DNA of 64,000 nucleotides from Pseudonocardia nematodicida (lineage in GTDB: Bacteria > Actinomycetota > Actinomycetes > Mycobacteriales > Pseudonocardiaceae), in NCBI RefSeq assembly GCF_040105385.1, contig NZ_JBEDNQ010000002.1:1-64000 (forward strand), in the 5' to 3' direction. The notes under the pieces are model-generated. The model was not told the DNA's origin, made no database searches, and saw nothing but the letters and a program-made list of their open reading frames with translations. This document shows, piece by piece, positions 47,670 through 55,781 of the stretch. The number at the start of each line of letters is the position of its first letter. Within the stretch, counting starts at the first letter, position 1. The translations under genes were made by a program, and so were the position numbers.

Positions 47670-47708
47670 GGCGAGGGGGAGCCGGCCGCGCGCCGGCTCC
47701 CCCTCGCC
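47670..47708. terminator. Bidirectional 17-bp hairpin between propeller and P450 genes
   Basis: GGCGAGGGGGAGCCGGC (47670-47686) and its exact complement (47692-47708) with a CGCGC loop, between two convergent genes, 7 bp after the propeller stop codon. Confidence 0.85.
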
Positions 47709-47745
47709 TCCGTCCGGCTCAAGACCGGCGGCCCGGGCCGTGGGG

Positions 47746-48945
47746 TCAGCGCGCGGGCACCGCGCGAACCGGAAGCTCCCGCGGCCCGAACACGAAGGAA
47801 TCGAGCTTGAACACGACCTCGTCGGGGCGGACGCTCCGCACGCGGTTCGGCATGTTCAGCATGACCTCGAAGGCGACCCGGAGCTCGCCCCGGGCGAACT
47901 GCTGACCGAGACACTGGTGGATGCCGTAACCGAACGCGACGTGGGACGACGCGTTCTGCCGGCGGATGTCGAAACGTCCGGCGTCGGCGAACTGGTGCGG
48001 ATCGTGGTTCGCCGACTGGACCGCCGCGATGAGCGGACTGCCCTCCGGGATGACCGTCCCACCCAGCTCGATCTCGTCGACCGCGACCCGCAGCACCTGG
48101 TACTGGACGATGCTCGTGTAGCGCAGGAGCTCTTCGATCGCCCCCGGGATCAGTCCCGGGTCGGCGCTCAGCTCGGCGACCAGCTCGTCGTGATCGAAGA
48201 TCAGGAGCTGGCTCAGTGCCAGTGCGTTGGTCGACGTCTCGTGGCCCGCGATCAGCATGAGGTGCACCAACGACACCACCTCGTCGAGCTCCACCCCGGC
48301 CGTCCCGGCCGCGACCACGAGCTTGCTGATCACGTCGTCGCCGGTGCTCCCCACCCGCGACCTGACGACGCTCTCCACGTAGTCCCGCAGCTCGTCCTCC
48401 GCCGAGGTCACCGCTTCCCCGGCCACCGAATGGCTCGTCGTGATCGCGGTGCGTTCCTCGAAGAAGTCGTGCCGTTCGTCGTACGGAATACCGAGGCTGA
48501 GGCAGATGAGTTCCGAGGGAACGGCGAGTGCGAAGTCGCGGACGAACTCCGCATCGCCGTCCTTGGCGAGCATCTCCTGATACCGCCTGGTGATGACGGC
48601 CTCCATCTGCGGCCGGAGCTTCGCGACGCGGGACACGGTGAAATGCCCGGCGAGGAGCCGGCGGATCGTCGCGTGCTGTGGTGGATCCATGTGGAGCAGC
48701 GATCGCTGACGGAGGACGCCGTGCGACTCGCTGAGGACCGGGAACCCCGAGTTCCTGCGGTCGACGCTCACCCGATCGTCGCTCAGCAGCTTCCGGAGAT
48801 CGTCGTAGCGGTTGACCAGGTACGCCTCCTGGCCACTCCTCAGCCGAACCCTGGTGACGGGGTTCGCGTCCCGCAGCACGGCGTACTCGGCCGGCGGCAA
48901 CAGCGAGTTCCCGCGGAAGAAGGGGAATTCCATGAGTGAGGTCAT
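47746..48945 (-). CDS. Cytochrome P450, second gene of a P450 pair
   Basis: A 399-residue soluble bacterial P450. The I-helix oxygen-binding motif is MLIAGHETSTNALAL, the K-helix ExxR lies in AIEELLRYTS, and the heme loop is VAFGYGIHQCLGQQFARGEL with the Cys ligand. It needs electrons from a ferredoxin; a ferredoxin-reductase-like gene lies at 63418, but no ferredoxin is in the window. It follows the other P450 gene by 31 bp on the same strand, so both are expressed from the operator-controlled promoter at 50283-50311. Substrate unknown. Confidence 0.93.
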   Translation of the reverse strand: MTSLMEFPFFRGNSLLPPAEYAVLRDANPVTRVRLRSGQEAYLVNRYDDLRKLLSDDRVSVDRRNSGFPVLSESHGVLRQRSLLHMDPPQHATIRRLLAGHFTVSRVAKLRPQMEAVITRRYQEMLAKDGDAEFVRDFALAVPSELICLSLGIPYDERHDFFEERTAITTSHSVAGEAVTSAEDELRDYVESVVRSRVGSTGDDVISKLVVAAGTAGVELDEVVSLVHLMLIAGHETSTNALALSQLLIFDHDELVAELSADPGLIPGAIEELLRYTSIVQYQVLRVAVDEIELGGTVIPEGSPLIAAVQSANHDPHQFADAGRFDIRRQNASSHVAFGYGIHQCLGQQFARGELRVAFEVMLNMPNRVRSVRPDEVVFKLDSFVFGPRELPVRAVPAR

Positions 48946-48976
48946 GCCTTGACGAACCCTTCTACGGCGTGGCAGG

Positions 48977-50167
48977 TCACCACGATGCGTGCAGATTGCT
49001 GAACTCGCGCCCGACCGTCCATCTCACGGAGACGGAGTCGGGATCGGTCAGGCGCACCCCCGGCATCCGGGTGAGGACCTCCTCGAGGACGATGCGCATC
49101 TCCAGGCGGGCGAGCGGGGCACCGACGCAGCGATGCACGCCGGCGCCGAAGGCGAGGTGCTTCTGCACGTTGGTCCGATCGAGCCGGAAATCCTCTGGAG
49201 ACTCGAACACGGCGTCGTCCCGGTTGGCGGCCCCGAAGAGGAGCATCACCCGGTCGCCTTCGGACATGTCGACCCCGCGCATCGTCGCGGTCCCGGCGAG
49301 GGTCCGGGCCAGCCCCAGCAGGGGCGCCTCCAGCCTCAACGCCTCCTCCACGGCGATCTCCGCCCGGGACGGGTCGGCTACGAGCTGGTCACGGACGCGG
49401 GTGTCCTTCAGTACCTGGTAGAGCATCCCGCCGATACCACCGACGGTCGTCTCGTGACCGGCTCCGAGGATGAGGAACGCCAGGCCGACGGCGTCCTCGT
49501 GCGGAACGGGACTCCCGTCGATCGTGAGCTGCGCGATGTCGGTCAGCATGTCCGCCCGAGGTGCGGTGCGCCGATCACCGATGTGTGCCGACAGGTAGTC
49601 CGCGATCTCCCGGTAGACCGGGGCGGCGGCTTCCGAGTCGCCGACCTGGGCATGGGCGATCAGCGTGGTCTCCCGTTCGCGGAACCACTCCCAGTCCTGC
49701 TCGGGAAGGCCGAGCACGAGCGCGATGACGGTGGGCGGGACCGGCGCCGCCAGAATCGCGCCGAGGTCGCCCTCACCATCGGCGAGGACCCGGTCGATGC
49801 AGTCCGCGACGATCGTCCGGACCTGGTCTTCCAAGCCCTGCACCCGTTTCGCCGAGAACCACCCCTGCATCGGCTTGCGGTACTTCCGATGCTCGGGATC
49901 GTCCTGTTCGATGCAGATGACGGGCGGCTGGGGGATGGCCGGGATGTTGATCGGCCCGGCACTGCTGAAGACCTCGGGTGCCAGGCACGCCTCGTGTACG
50001 TCGCTGTGGGTGGACAGGACCCAGAAGCCGCCGAAGTCGGTGCTCCTGGCCACCGGGCACGTCGAGCGGAGTGTATCGAAATAGGCGCCGGGGTCTTTTG
50101 CGACCTCGGGTTCGACGAGACGGAATCGTCGTCCCGGAAAGGGCGTCCCGGCAGCTTCGGTCATCAT
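48977..50167 (-). CDS. Cytochrome P450, first gene of a P450 pair
   Basis: A 396-residue bacterial P450, distinct from its neighbour. It shows I-helix LILGAGHETTVGGIGG, ExxR in AVEEALRLEAP and heme loop LAFGAGVHRCVGAPLARLEM. I chose the ATG at 50167 (MMTEAAGTPFPG), with GGAGAGG just upstream; the longer frame to 50203 has no such site. It has its own promoter and MarR operator about 95-145 bp upstream. Together the two P450s suggest successive hydroxylations or demethylations early in the pathway. Confidence 0.93.
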   Translation of the reverse strand: MMTEAAGTPFPGRRFRLVEPEVAKDPGAYFDTLRSTCPVARSTDFGGFWVLSTHSDVHEACLAPEVFSSAGPINIPAIPQPPVICIEQDDPEHRKYRKPMQGWFSAKRVQGLEDQVRTIVADCIDRVLADGEGDLGAILAAPVPPTVIALVLGLPEQDWEWFRERETTLIAHAQVGDSEAAAPVYREIADYLSAHIGDRRTAPRADMLTDIAQLTIDGSPVPHEDAVGLAFLILGAGHETTVGGIGGMLYQVLKDTRVRDQLVADPSRAEIAVEEALRLEAPLLGLARTLAGTATMRGVDMSEGDRVMLLFGAANRDDAVFESPEDFRLDRTNVQKHLAFGAGVHRCVGAPLARLEMRIVLEEVLTRMPGVRLTDPDSVSVRWTVGREFSNLHASW

Positions 50168-50261
50168 GGATCCTCTCCGACGAGGGCATGGTTCCATCGA
50201 CAAATGCCGAGATCGTCTCGCGACCTCAATGCGGGATGTCGACTGTCAGCTGATCAAATGT

Positions 50262-50311
50262 TCAGTGTGCTGACTGTTTGTGACAGTAACTCCGGTAATG
50301 CTTTCTGTCAA
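50262..50311 (-). promoter_or_regulatory. Promoter and MarR operator copy 5 (P450 pair)
   Basis: Minus strand: TTGACA (plus 50306-50311), a 17-bp spacer, TACTGT (plus 50283-50288), then 9 bases and the operator TCAGTGTGCTGA (plus 50262-50273), one base off the consensus. A loopless half-like palindrome TCAGCTGA follows at 50246-50253. Confidence 0.8.
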
Positions 50312-50376
50312 TGCTGTCACACCGATCGGGCCGCCCCATTCATCGGCGTGCGGGTGGACGTGCGCCGGAGCTCCGA

Positions 50377-51699
50377 CTAGCGACGCGGCGTCATGGCGGC
50401 CACGGGTCCGGCCACCGGCCGCATGGTCCAGCTCGCGACCAGCCCGAGTACCACGACCGCGACGAACAGCACGGCGGCCGCGTACCGATTCCCGGCGAGA
50501 TCTGCGCTGTAGGACGACAGGAACGGGCCGAAGCCGGCCCCGATGGATGATCCGATTCCGAAGCCCAGCGCGGATCCCGTGTAGCGGACGCGGGTCGGGA
50601 ACAGCGCGGTGAAGGCGCCGAACGCGGGGATGAACGTGCATCCGGCGACGCAGTAGAACACCACGTACACCAGCACCGAGGCGGCGACCGGCAGGCCGGG
50701 GTCGGAGATCGTGTACATGGTCGGGACGACCACGCAGGCGCTGGCCGCGAACAGCACGACCTGCAGCCGGAAGCGGCCGAACCGGTCGACCAGCCGTCCC
50801 GTCACGAGCTGGCAGGGCATCAGGCAGAACGAGGCGACCGCGGCGATCCGGGCCGCCTCGCCGGGGCTCCTCCCCGCGGTCGACTGCATGTCGAGGGTGA
50901 GGTAGGAGACCGCGAACAACCCGACGAACATGACCGATGCCGACAGCACGACCACCTGCAGCAGGGCCGCGCGATGATGCGCCAGCACCTCACGGACCGG
51001 CGATCCCGTCGTGACGTCCTGCCGCTCGGCGAGCTTCTCGAACTCCGGGGAGTCCGACAGCCGGGTCCGCAGCACCAGGACCAGGACGGTCAGCGGGAGC
51101 GACAGCAGGAGCGGGACGCGCCATCCCCACTCCCCCATGGCCTGGTCCGCGATGAGCAGGGTGACGACCCCGACCACTCCGGGCGCCAGCGCTCCGCCGA
51201 GCGAGTTGCCGAAGGGGACGATGGCGCTCAGCACACCGTGGTTGCGTCCCGTCCCGTGCTCGGTCACGTAGGTCGCGGCACCCATGAGCTCACCGCCGAC
51301 CGAGAACCCCTGGACGATCCGCAGCAGGACCAGCAGGACGGGCGCCCACACACCGATCGACTCGTAGGTGGGCAGCGCCCCCATCAGGAACGTGGCGCTC
51401 CCCATCATCGTGATGGTCACGACGAGCGCGAACCGCCGTCCCCGCCGGTCGCCGAGCCGGCCGAAGAACAGTCCGCCGAGCGGTCGCGCGAGGTAGCCCG
51501 CGCCCAGCGCGAGCAGGCCGGCGAGGATGCCCACGGTCCGGTTCTCGGCCGGGAAGAACAGCGGCGCGATGAAGACGACCAGGTAGGCGTAGACGGCGAA
51601 GTCGTACCCCTCGATGGCGGTGCCGAGCAGTCCGGCAGTGCCGGCCTTGCGCACCGACTGGCGTCGGGGTCCGGCATGTTCGTCGGGAGTGGACAGCAT
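50377..51699 (-). CDS. MFS transporter, metabolite:H+ symporter (MHS) type, copy 2
   Basis: A 440-residue protein with about 12 transmembrane segments, closely similar throughout to the transporter at 41834-43177. The segment GTAIEGYDFAVYAYLVVFIA is identical in both. Before the IS element inserted, its start codon lay 29 bp after the stop of the 120-residue gene, so it was probably the last gene of the long operon beginning at 62561. It may now depend on read-through from the element or on a new promoter. The substrate is probably an aromatic or other organic acid. Confidence 0.92.
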   Translation of the reverse strand: MLSTPDEHAGPRRQSVRKAGTAGLLGTAIEGYDFAVYAYLVVFIAPLFFPAENRTVGILAGLLALGAGYLARPLGGLFFGRLGDRRGRRFALVVTITMMGSATFLMGALPTYESIGVWAPVLLVLLRIVQGFSVGGELMGAATYVTEHGTGRNHGVLSAIVPFGNSLGGALAPGVVGVVTLLIADQAMGEWGWRVPLLLSLPLTVLVLVLRTRLSDSPEFEKLAERQDVTTGSPVREVLAHHRAALLQVVVLSASVMFVGLFAVSYLTLDMQSTAGRSPGEAARIAAVASFCLMPCQLVTGRLVDRFGRFRLQVVLFAASACVVVPTMYTISDPGLPVAASVLVYVVFYCVAGCTFIPAFGAFTALFPTRVRYTGSALGFGIGSSIGAGFGPFLSSYSADLAGNRYAAAVLFVAVVVLGLVASWTMRPVAGPVAAMTPRR

Positions 51700-51728
51700 C
51701 GGCCGCTCCGTCCTCTCTGATCGGGTGT

Positions 51729-52624
51729 CTAGGGCGTGTCCTGTAATTCGGTGGTGCGGGTCCAGAGCACGATCGCGGCGATGACGAGCCCGGCCCGGTA
51801 GTAGGCAGCGCGTTTGACATAGCGGGTGGCGAGGTCCCGGAACTGCTTGAGCCGGTTGAAGCAGCGTTCGACGACGTTGCGGTCGGCGTAGAGGCCGGGA
51901 TCGAACGAGGGTGGACGCCCACCACGACTGCCTCGGGACTGGCGGTGTTTCACCTGGTCGGCGCGCTGCGGGCTGGTGAAAGCGATCCCGCGCTCGCGCA
52001 GCGCTCGCCGTGTCGATGGGTGGGAGTAGGCCTTGTCGGCCAAGACCCGGTCCGGGCGCTTACGCGGCCGGCCGGGGCCGTCGCGGTGGACGTGGACCTG
52101 GTCGAGCAGCGGGAGCAGTTGCGGGTTGTCCCCGGCCTGGCCCGGAGTGCAGATGATCGACATCGGCAGACCGCGACCGTCGACGGCGAGGTGGATCTTG
52201 CTGGTCAGTCCGCCGCGGGAGCGTCCGAGGGCTTCGCCGTCGACGGCGAGGGCTTCGACCCAGGCGGTGGCGCAGCCCCCTTTTTCCGGGCCCCGGCGGA
52301 GTGTTGATGGGCCCGGACGTTGCTGGAGTCGATGCTGAAGGTCCACTCCACCGCGCCGATGGAGTCGTCTTTGACCACGACCTGGTCCAGGACGGTCTCC
52401 CAGGTGCCGTCCGCGGTCCAGATCCGCAGCCGTTCGTGCGCGGTCTTCCAGGGCCCGTAGCGCTCGGGCAGGTCCCGCCACGGAGCACCGGTGCGCAGCT
52501 TCCACAGGATCGCGTTGATCACCTGTCGGTGATCACGCCACTGCCGCCCCCGACCGCCGTTGGCCGGGAGCAGCGGCTCGATCTGCGCCCAGGCCCTGTC
52601 GGTCAACTCGCCTCTGCCGACCAC
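51729..52624 (-). CDS. IS5-family transposase made by -1 frameshift (two overlapping frames)
   Basis: Frame A runs from 52624 (MVGRGELTDRAWAQIEPLLP, a DUF4096-type N-terminus) to 52205. Frame B, open to 51729, carries the rest. The join is near the run of five A and five G (minus strand, about plus 52276-52286), where a -1 slip converts ARKKGAAP to EKGGCATAW. The DDE residues are visible as SIDSSNVRAH (D), VLADKAYSHP (D) and YADRNVVERCFNRLKQFRD (E with K). The TAG stop codon at 51731-51729 is supplied by the flanking CTAG target copy, not by the element. Confidence 0.88.
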
Positions 52625-52671
52625 CTGAAGATCATCCCGGCCCGAGCCTTAGATCATTTGCAGGACACGCC
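51733..52671 (-). mobile_element. 939-bp IS5-like insertion sequence
   Basis: Ends are the 11-bp perfect inverted repeats GGCGTGTCCTG (51733-51743) and CAGGACACGCC (52661-52671), flanked by direct copies of CTAG (51729-51732 and 52672-52675), the target duplication. It carries one transposase gene. It is inserted exactly on the TAG stop codon of the 120-residue gene of the long operon, and separates that gene from the MHS transporter. Confidence 0.9.
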
Positions 52672-53034
52672 CTAGCGGGCGGTCCAGGTGTCGCGGCCGT
52701 TGAGCAGGGCCTGCAGGTCCGCGTCCGGGCGGGCGTCGGTCGCCGCCTGGACCTGGGCGCAGGCCGCGTCGTCGTAGGTGGTCCGCGGTGCGTTGCGGAA
52801 GATTCCGGTGACGGTGTGGTTGAGGTCCTGGTCCGAGAGCCGGGACAGCGCGAAGGCGAGCTCGTGGTCGGTCTCGTCGTGGGTGACGATCTGCGACTCG
52901 TCGACCGAGGAGGACTCGACGACGGCGAGCCCGAATCCCTTCTGGACGACGACCCGGTGCTCGAGTCCCGGGGTGCCCGGGATCGCCGCGAACCGGATGA
53001 CAACGCGGTCGCGCTGGACCACTGCCGGCCTCAC
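52672..53034 (-). CDS. Conserved-looking hypothetical protein, 120 residues
   Basis: I do not recognise the family. The product is acidic and soluble, with an N-terminal beta-rich stretch (DRVVIRFAAIPGTPGLEHRV) and a helical C-terminus ending ALLNGRDTWTAR. The GTG start at 53034 overlaps the aldehyde dehydrogenase stop as GTGA, so it is a genuine co-translated operon member. Its stop codon lies inside the CTAG duplicated by the IS element, so the protein itself is intact. It may be an accessory subunit of one of the CoA-linked enzymes upstream; this is inference. Confidence 0.7.
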   Translation of the reverse strand: MRPAVVQRDRVVIRFAAIPGTPGLEHRVVVQKGFGLAVVESSSVDESQIVTHDETDHELAFALSRLSDQDLNHTVTGIFRNAPRTTYDDAACAQVQAATDARPDADLQALLNGRDTWTAR

Positions 53035-54557
53035 GCGAGTCGGAACGCGTCACGCGCGTCCGGGTTGGTGTCGATCCACACGACCTTGGAGCGTGTGTAC
53101 TCCTTCATCACTTCCAGACCGTTCTCGCTGCCGAGCCCGCTGTCCTTCCAGCCCCCGAACGGCGCGGCGGCGGACACCCGGCGGTAGCAGTTGACCCACA
53201 CGGTGCCCGCCTCCAGCGCGTCGACCATCCGCCGGGTGCGCCCGAGATCGGTGGTCCAGACGGCGGCGGCGAGGCCGTAGGGCGTGTCGTTGGCCATCGC
53301 GATCGCGTCGTCCTCGGAGTCGAACGGCATGAGGCCCGCGACCGGACCGAAGATCTCCTCCGTCGCGATCTCCATCGTGGGCCGGACGTCGGCGAAGACG
53401 GTGGGGGCGACGTGGAACCCGGTCGACGTCGGCGCGGTCGCCGGCCGGTCCCCGCCGGTGACCAGCCGCGCCCCCTCGGCGACGGCGGTCCGGATCCGTC
53501 CCAGCACCGACTCGTACTGCCGGGACCAGGTCAGGGCCCCCATCTCGGACTCCCAGTCGAACGGGTCCCCGAACCGCACCGCCTGCGCCCGCGCGGTGAG
53601 CCGGTCGAGGACCTCGTCGTGGACGGAGCGGTGGACGAGGACGCGCGATCCCGCGGTACACATCTGCCCGCCGGCGGCGAAACAGCCCGAGACGACGCCG
53701 TTGACCGCGAGGTCGATGTCGGCGTCCGGAAAGATGATGTTCGGCGACTTTCCGCCGAGCTCCAGCGAGACCCTGGTCAGGTTGTCGGCGGCGGCGTGCA
53801 TGACGCTGCGCCCGGTCGCCGTCGACCCGGTGAACGCGACCTTGTCGACCCCCGGGTGGGCGGCGAGTGCCGCTCCCGCATCGCGCCCCCCCGGGACGAC
53901 GTTGACGACCCCCGGTGGGACTCCCGCCTCCGCCAGCAGCGTCGCGAACTCCAGCGTCGACACCGGGGCGACCTCGGACGGCTTGATGACGACGGTGTTC
54001 CCGGCCGCCAGCGCCGGGCACAGCTTCCAGAGCATCAGCAGGATCGGTGAGTTCCACGGAGTGATGGCCGCGACCACTCCCACCGGCTCGGGCACGCTGT
54101 AGGTGAAGGTGTCCCGCATGGGAACCGGGATCGTGCTGCCGCGGTGGCTCTCGGCGACACCGGCGTAGTAGTAGCACCACGAGCTGAACGCGCGGGCGAG
54201 CCCGACCGCCTCGCGGACGACCTTCCCGGTGTCCAGCATCTCGTGGACCGCCAGCCGCTCGACCACGTCCGGCCGGGCCAGCACGTCCCCGAGCCGGCGC
54301 AGCACCGCCGCGCGCTCGGCGGCCCCGGTCCGCCGCCATCCACCGTCGAAGGCCCGCCGGGCGGCCGCGACGGCGACGTCGACGTCCACGGCCCGGCCCC
54401 GTGCCACCTCGGCCCACGGGCGTCCCGTGGTGGGGTCGACCGAGTGAAAGGTCCCGCCGTCCCGCGCGTCGACCCATACCCCGTCGATGAACAGCCCGTA
54501 GGACGCGAGGCCGTCGTACGGGTTGCGCAGCGTCGGCCGCTCGAGCGTGCCGGTCAT
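53031..54557 (-). CDS. NAD(P)-dependent aldehyde dehydrogenase
   Basis: A complete 508-residue ALDH. It shows AAITPWNSPILLMLWKLCPA, KVAFTGSTATGRSVM in the nucleotide fold, the catalytic Glu in SLELGGKSPNIIF, the catalytic Cys in GGQMCTAGSRVLV and FGGWKDSGLGSENGLEVMKE near the end. The ATG at 54557 overlaps the CoA-transferase stop (ATGA). It could oxidise the aldehyde released by the ThDP enzyme, and may compensate for the broken ALDH at 40051. Confidence 0.93.
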   Translation of the reverse strand: MTGTLERPTLRNPYDGLASYGLFIDGVWVDARDGGTFHSVDPTTGRPWAEVARGRAVDVDVAVAAARRAFDGGWRRTGAAERAAVLRRLGDVLARPDVVERLAVHEMLDTGKVVREAVGLARAFSSWCYYYAGVAESHRGSTIPVPMRDTFTYSVPEPVGVVAAITPWNSPILLMLWKLCPALAAGNTVVIKPSEVAPVSTLEFATLLAEAGVPPGVVNVVPGGRDAGAALAAHPGVDKVAFTGSTATGRSVMHAAADNLTRVSLELGGKSPNIIFPDADIDLAVNGVVSGCFAAGGQMCTAGSRVLVHRSVHDEVLDRLTARAQAVRFGDPFDWESEMGALTWSRQYESVLGRIRTAVAEGARLVTGGDRPATAPTSTGFHVAPTVFADVRPTMEIATEEIFGPVAGLMPFDSEDDAIAMANDTPYGLAAAVWTTDLGRTRRMVDALEAGTVWVNCYRRVSAAAPFGGWKDSGLGSENGLEVMKEYTRSKVVWIDTNPDARDAFRLA

Positions 54558-55774
54558 GACCGTTGCCTCTCCATCGTGTGCTGCGGGTCGATCGCGACCA
54601 CGCGCGCCTGCACCGCCGCGCCGATCTCCTCCCCGCTGAGCCCGAGTCCGCGCAGGACGTCGTGTGTGTGCTCGCCCACCCGGGGCACGTCACCGATCCG
54701 GTGCCCGTTGTCCGCGACCGGGGTGCGGGGCAACGGGGTGCCGGACGACGTCGTCCCCCACACCTGCAGCGCGTCGAGCTGGACGTCGGTCGCGAGGTCC
54801 TCGATCGGCCGGACGACCGAGGCCGGCACCGTCGCGGCCACGAGCCGATCGAGAAGGGTGTCGGCGGGGACCGCCGTGGTGGCGGCCTCGATACCGGCGA
54901 TCAGCTCTGCCCGGTGTGCCAGGCGGGCCTCGTTCGTGGCGAACCGGACGTCGTCGGTCAGCTCCGGCACGCCGAGTGCCCGCGCCGCCCGCCGCCACAT
55001 GGCGTCGCTGTTGACACCGATCATGACCATCCGGTCCGCGGCCCGGACCGCCTGGTAGGGGGCGAAGTTGTGCTGGGCCGTCCCGAGCCGACGGGGTGCG
55101 ACGCCCGCCGACCTGGCCGACACCAGATGGTGCATGAGGAAACCGATCGCCGTCCCGAGCATCGTCGTCTCGACGCGACGGCCCCGACCGTCGCGTTCCC
55201 GCTGGAGGAGCGCGGCCACCACGGCGAGCGCGGCCCAGGTTCCGGTGCCGACGTCGACCACCGCGCCCCCGACCCGGGCCGGATCACCGTCGGGGTGTCC
55301 GGTCAGGTCCATGAGGCCGGAGTAGGCCTGGACGACGGCGTCGAAGCCGGGCACCCCACCCATCGGGCCGACGTCGCCGAAGGCGTTGACACTGCAGTAC
55401 ACGAGACGGTCGTTCACCGCGCGGAGGTCGTCCCAGCCGAGGCCGAGCGCCGCCGCCTTCCCCGGCCGCATGCTCTCGACGAACACGTCGGCCCCGCCCA
55501 CGAGCCGCCGGATCAGGCGCAGCCCCTCCGGACTCTTGGCGTCGACCACGACGGACTGCTTGGTCCGGTTGAACGCCGAGAACACCGCGGAGAAGCCGTC
55601 CGGATCCTGCGGGTGCCACTCCCTCGAGATGTCACCACCCGGCGGTTCGATCTTGATGACCCGCGCGCCGAGGTCGGCCAGCACGAGCGTCGCCGAAGGC
55701 CCGGCGATGTTCACCGTGAGGTCGACGACGGTGATCCCGTCGAGTGGTCGTTCCGCCCCCGTGCGGTCGCCCAT
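54554..55774 (-). CDS. Class III (CaiB/BaiF) CoA-transferase
   Basis: A 406-residue family III CoA-transferase. It shows GITVVDLTVNIAGPSATLVL, LGARVIKIEPPGGDISR and YCSVNAFGDVGPMGGVPGFD, in which the Asp of the last motif is the expected acyl-anhydride residue, then SGLMDLTGHPDGDPARVGG. It moves CoA from a donor thioester to an organic acid. It starts 7 bp after the ThDP enzyme gene. The pairing is reminiscent of formyl-CoA transferase with oxalyl-CoA decarboxylase, but the substrate cannot be read from sequence. Confidence 0.9.
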   Translation of the reverse strand: MGDRTGAERPLDGITVVDLTVNIAGPSATLVLADLGARVIKIEPPGGDISREWHPQDPDGFSAVFSAFNRTKQSVVVDAKSPEGLRLIRRLVGGADVFVESMRPGKAAALGLGWDDLRAVNDRLVYCSVNAFGDVGPMGGVPGFDAVVQAYSGLMDLTGHPDGDPARVGGAVVDVGTGTWAALAVVAALLQRERDGRGRRVETTMLGTAIGFLMHHLVSARSAGVAPRRLGTAQHNFAPYQAVRAADRMVMIGVNSDAMWRRAARALGVPELTDDVRFATNEARLAHRAELIAGIEAATTAVPADTLLDRLVAATVPASVVRPIEDLATDVQLDALQVWGTTSSGTPLPRTPVADNGHRIGDVPRVGEHTHDVLRGLGLSGEEIGAAVQARVVAIDPQHTMERQRS

Positions 55775-55781
55775 CGCGCGC

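Noticed and set aside
50246..50253. TCAGCTGA in the P450 leader as a separate operator
   Set aside because: It has parts of both arms but lacks the central bases and spacing of the other seven sites. It is recorded only as a possible secondary contact.
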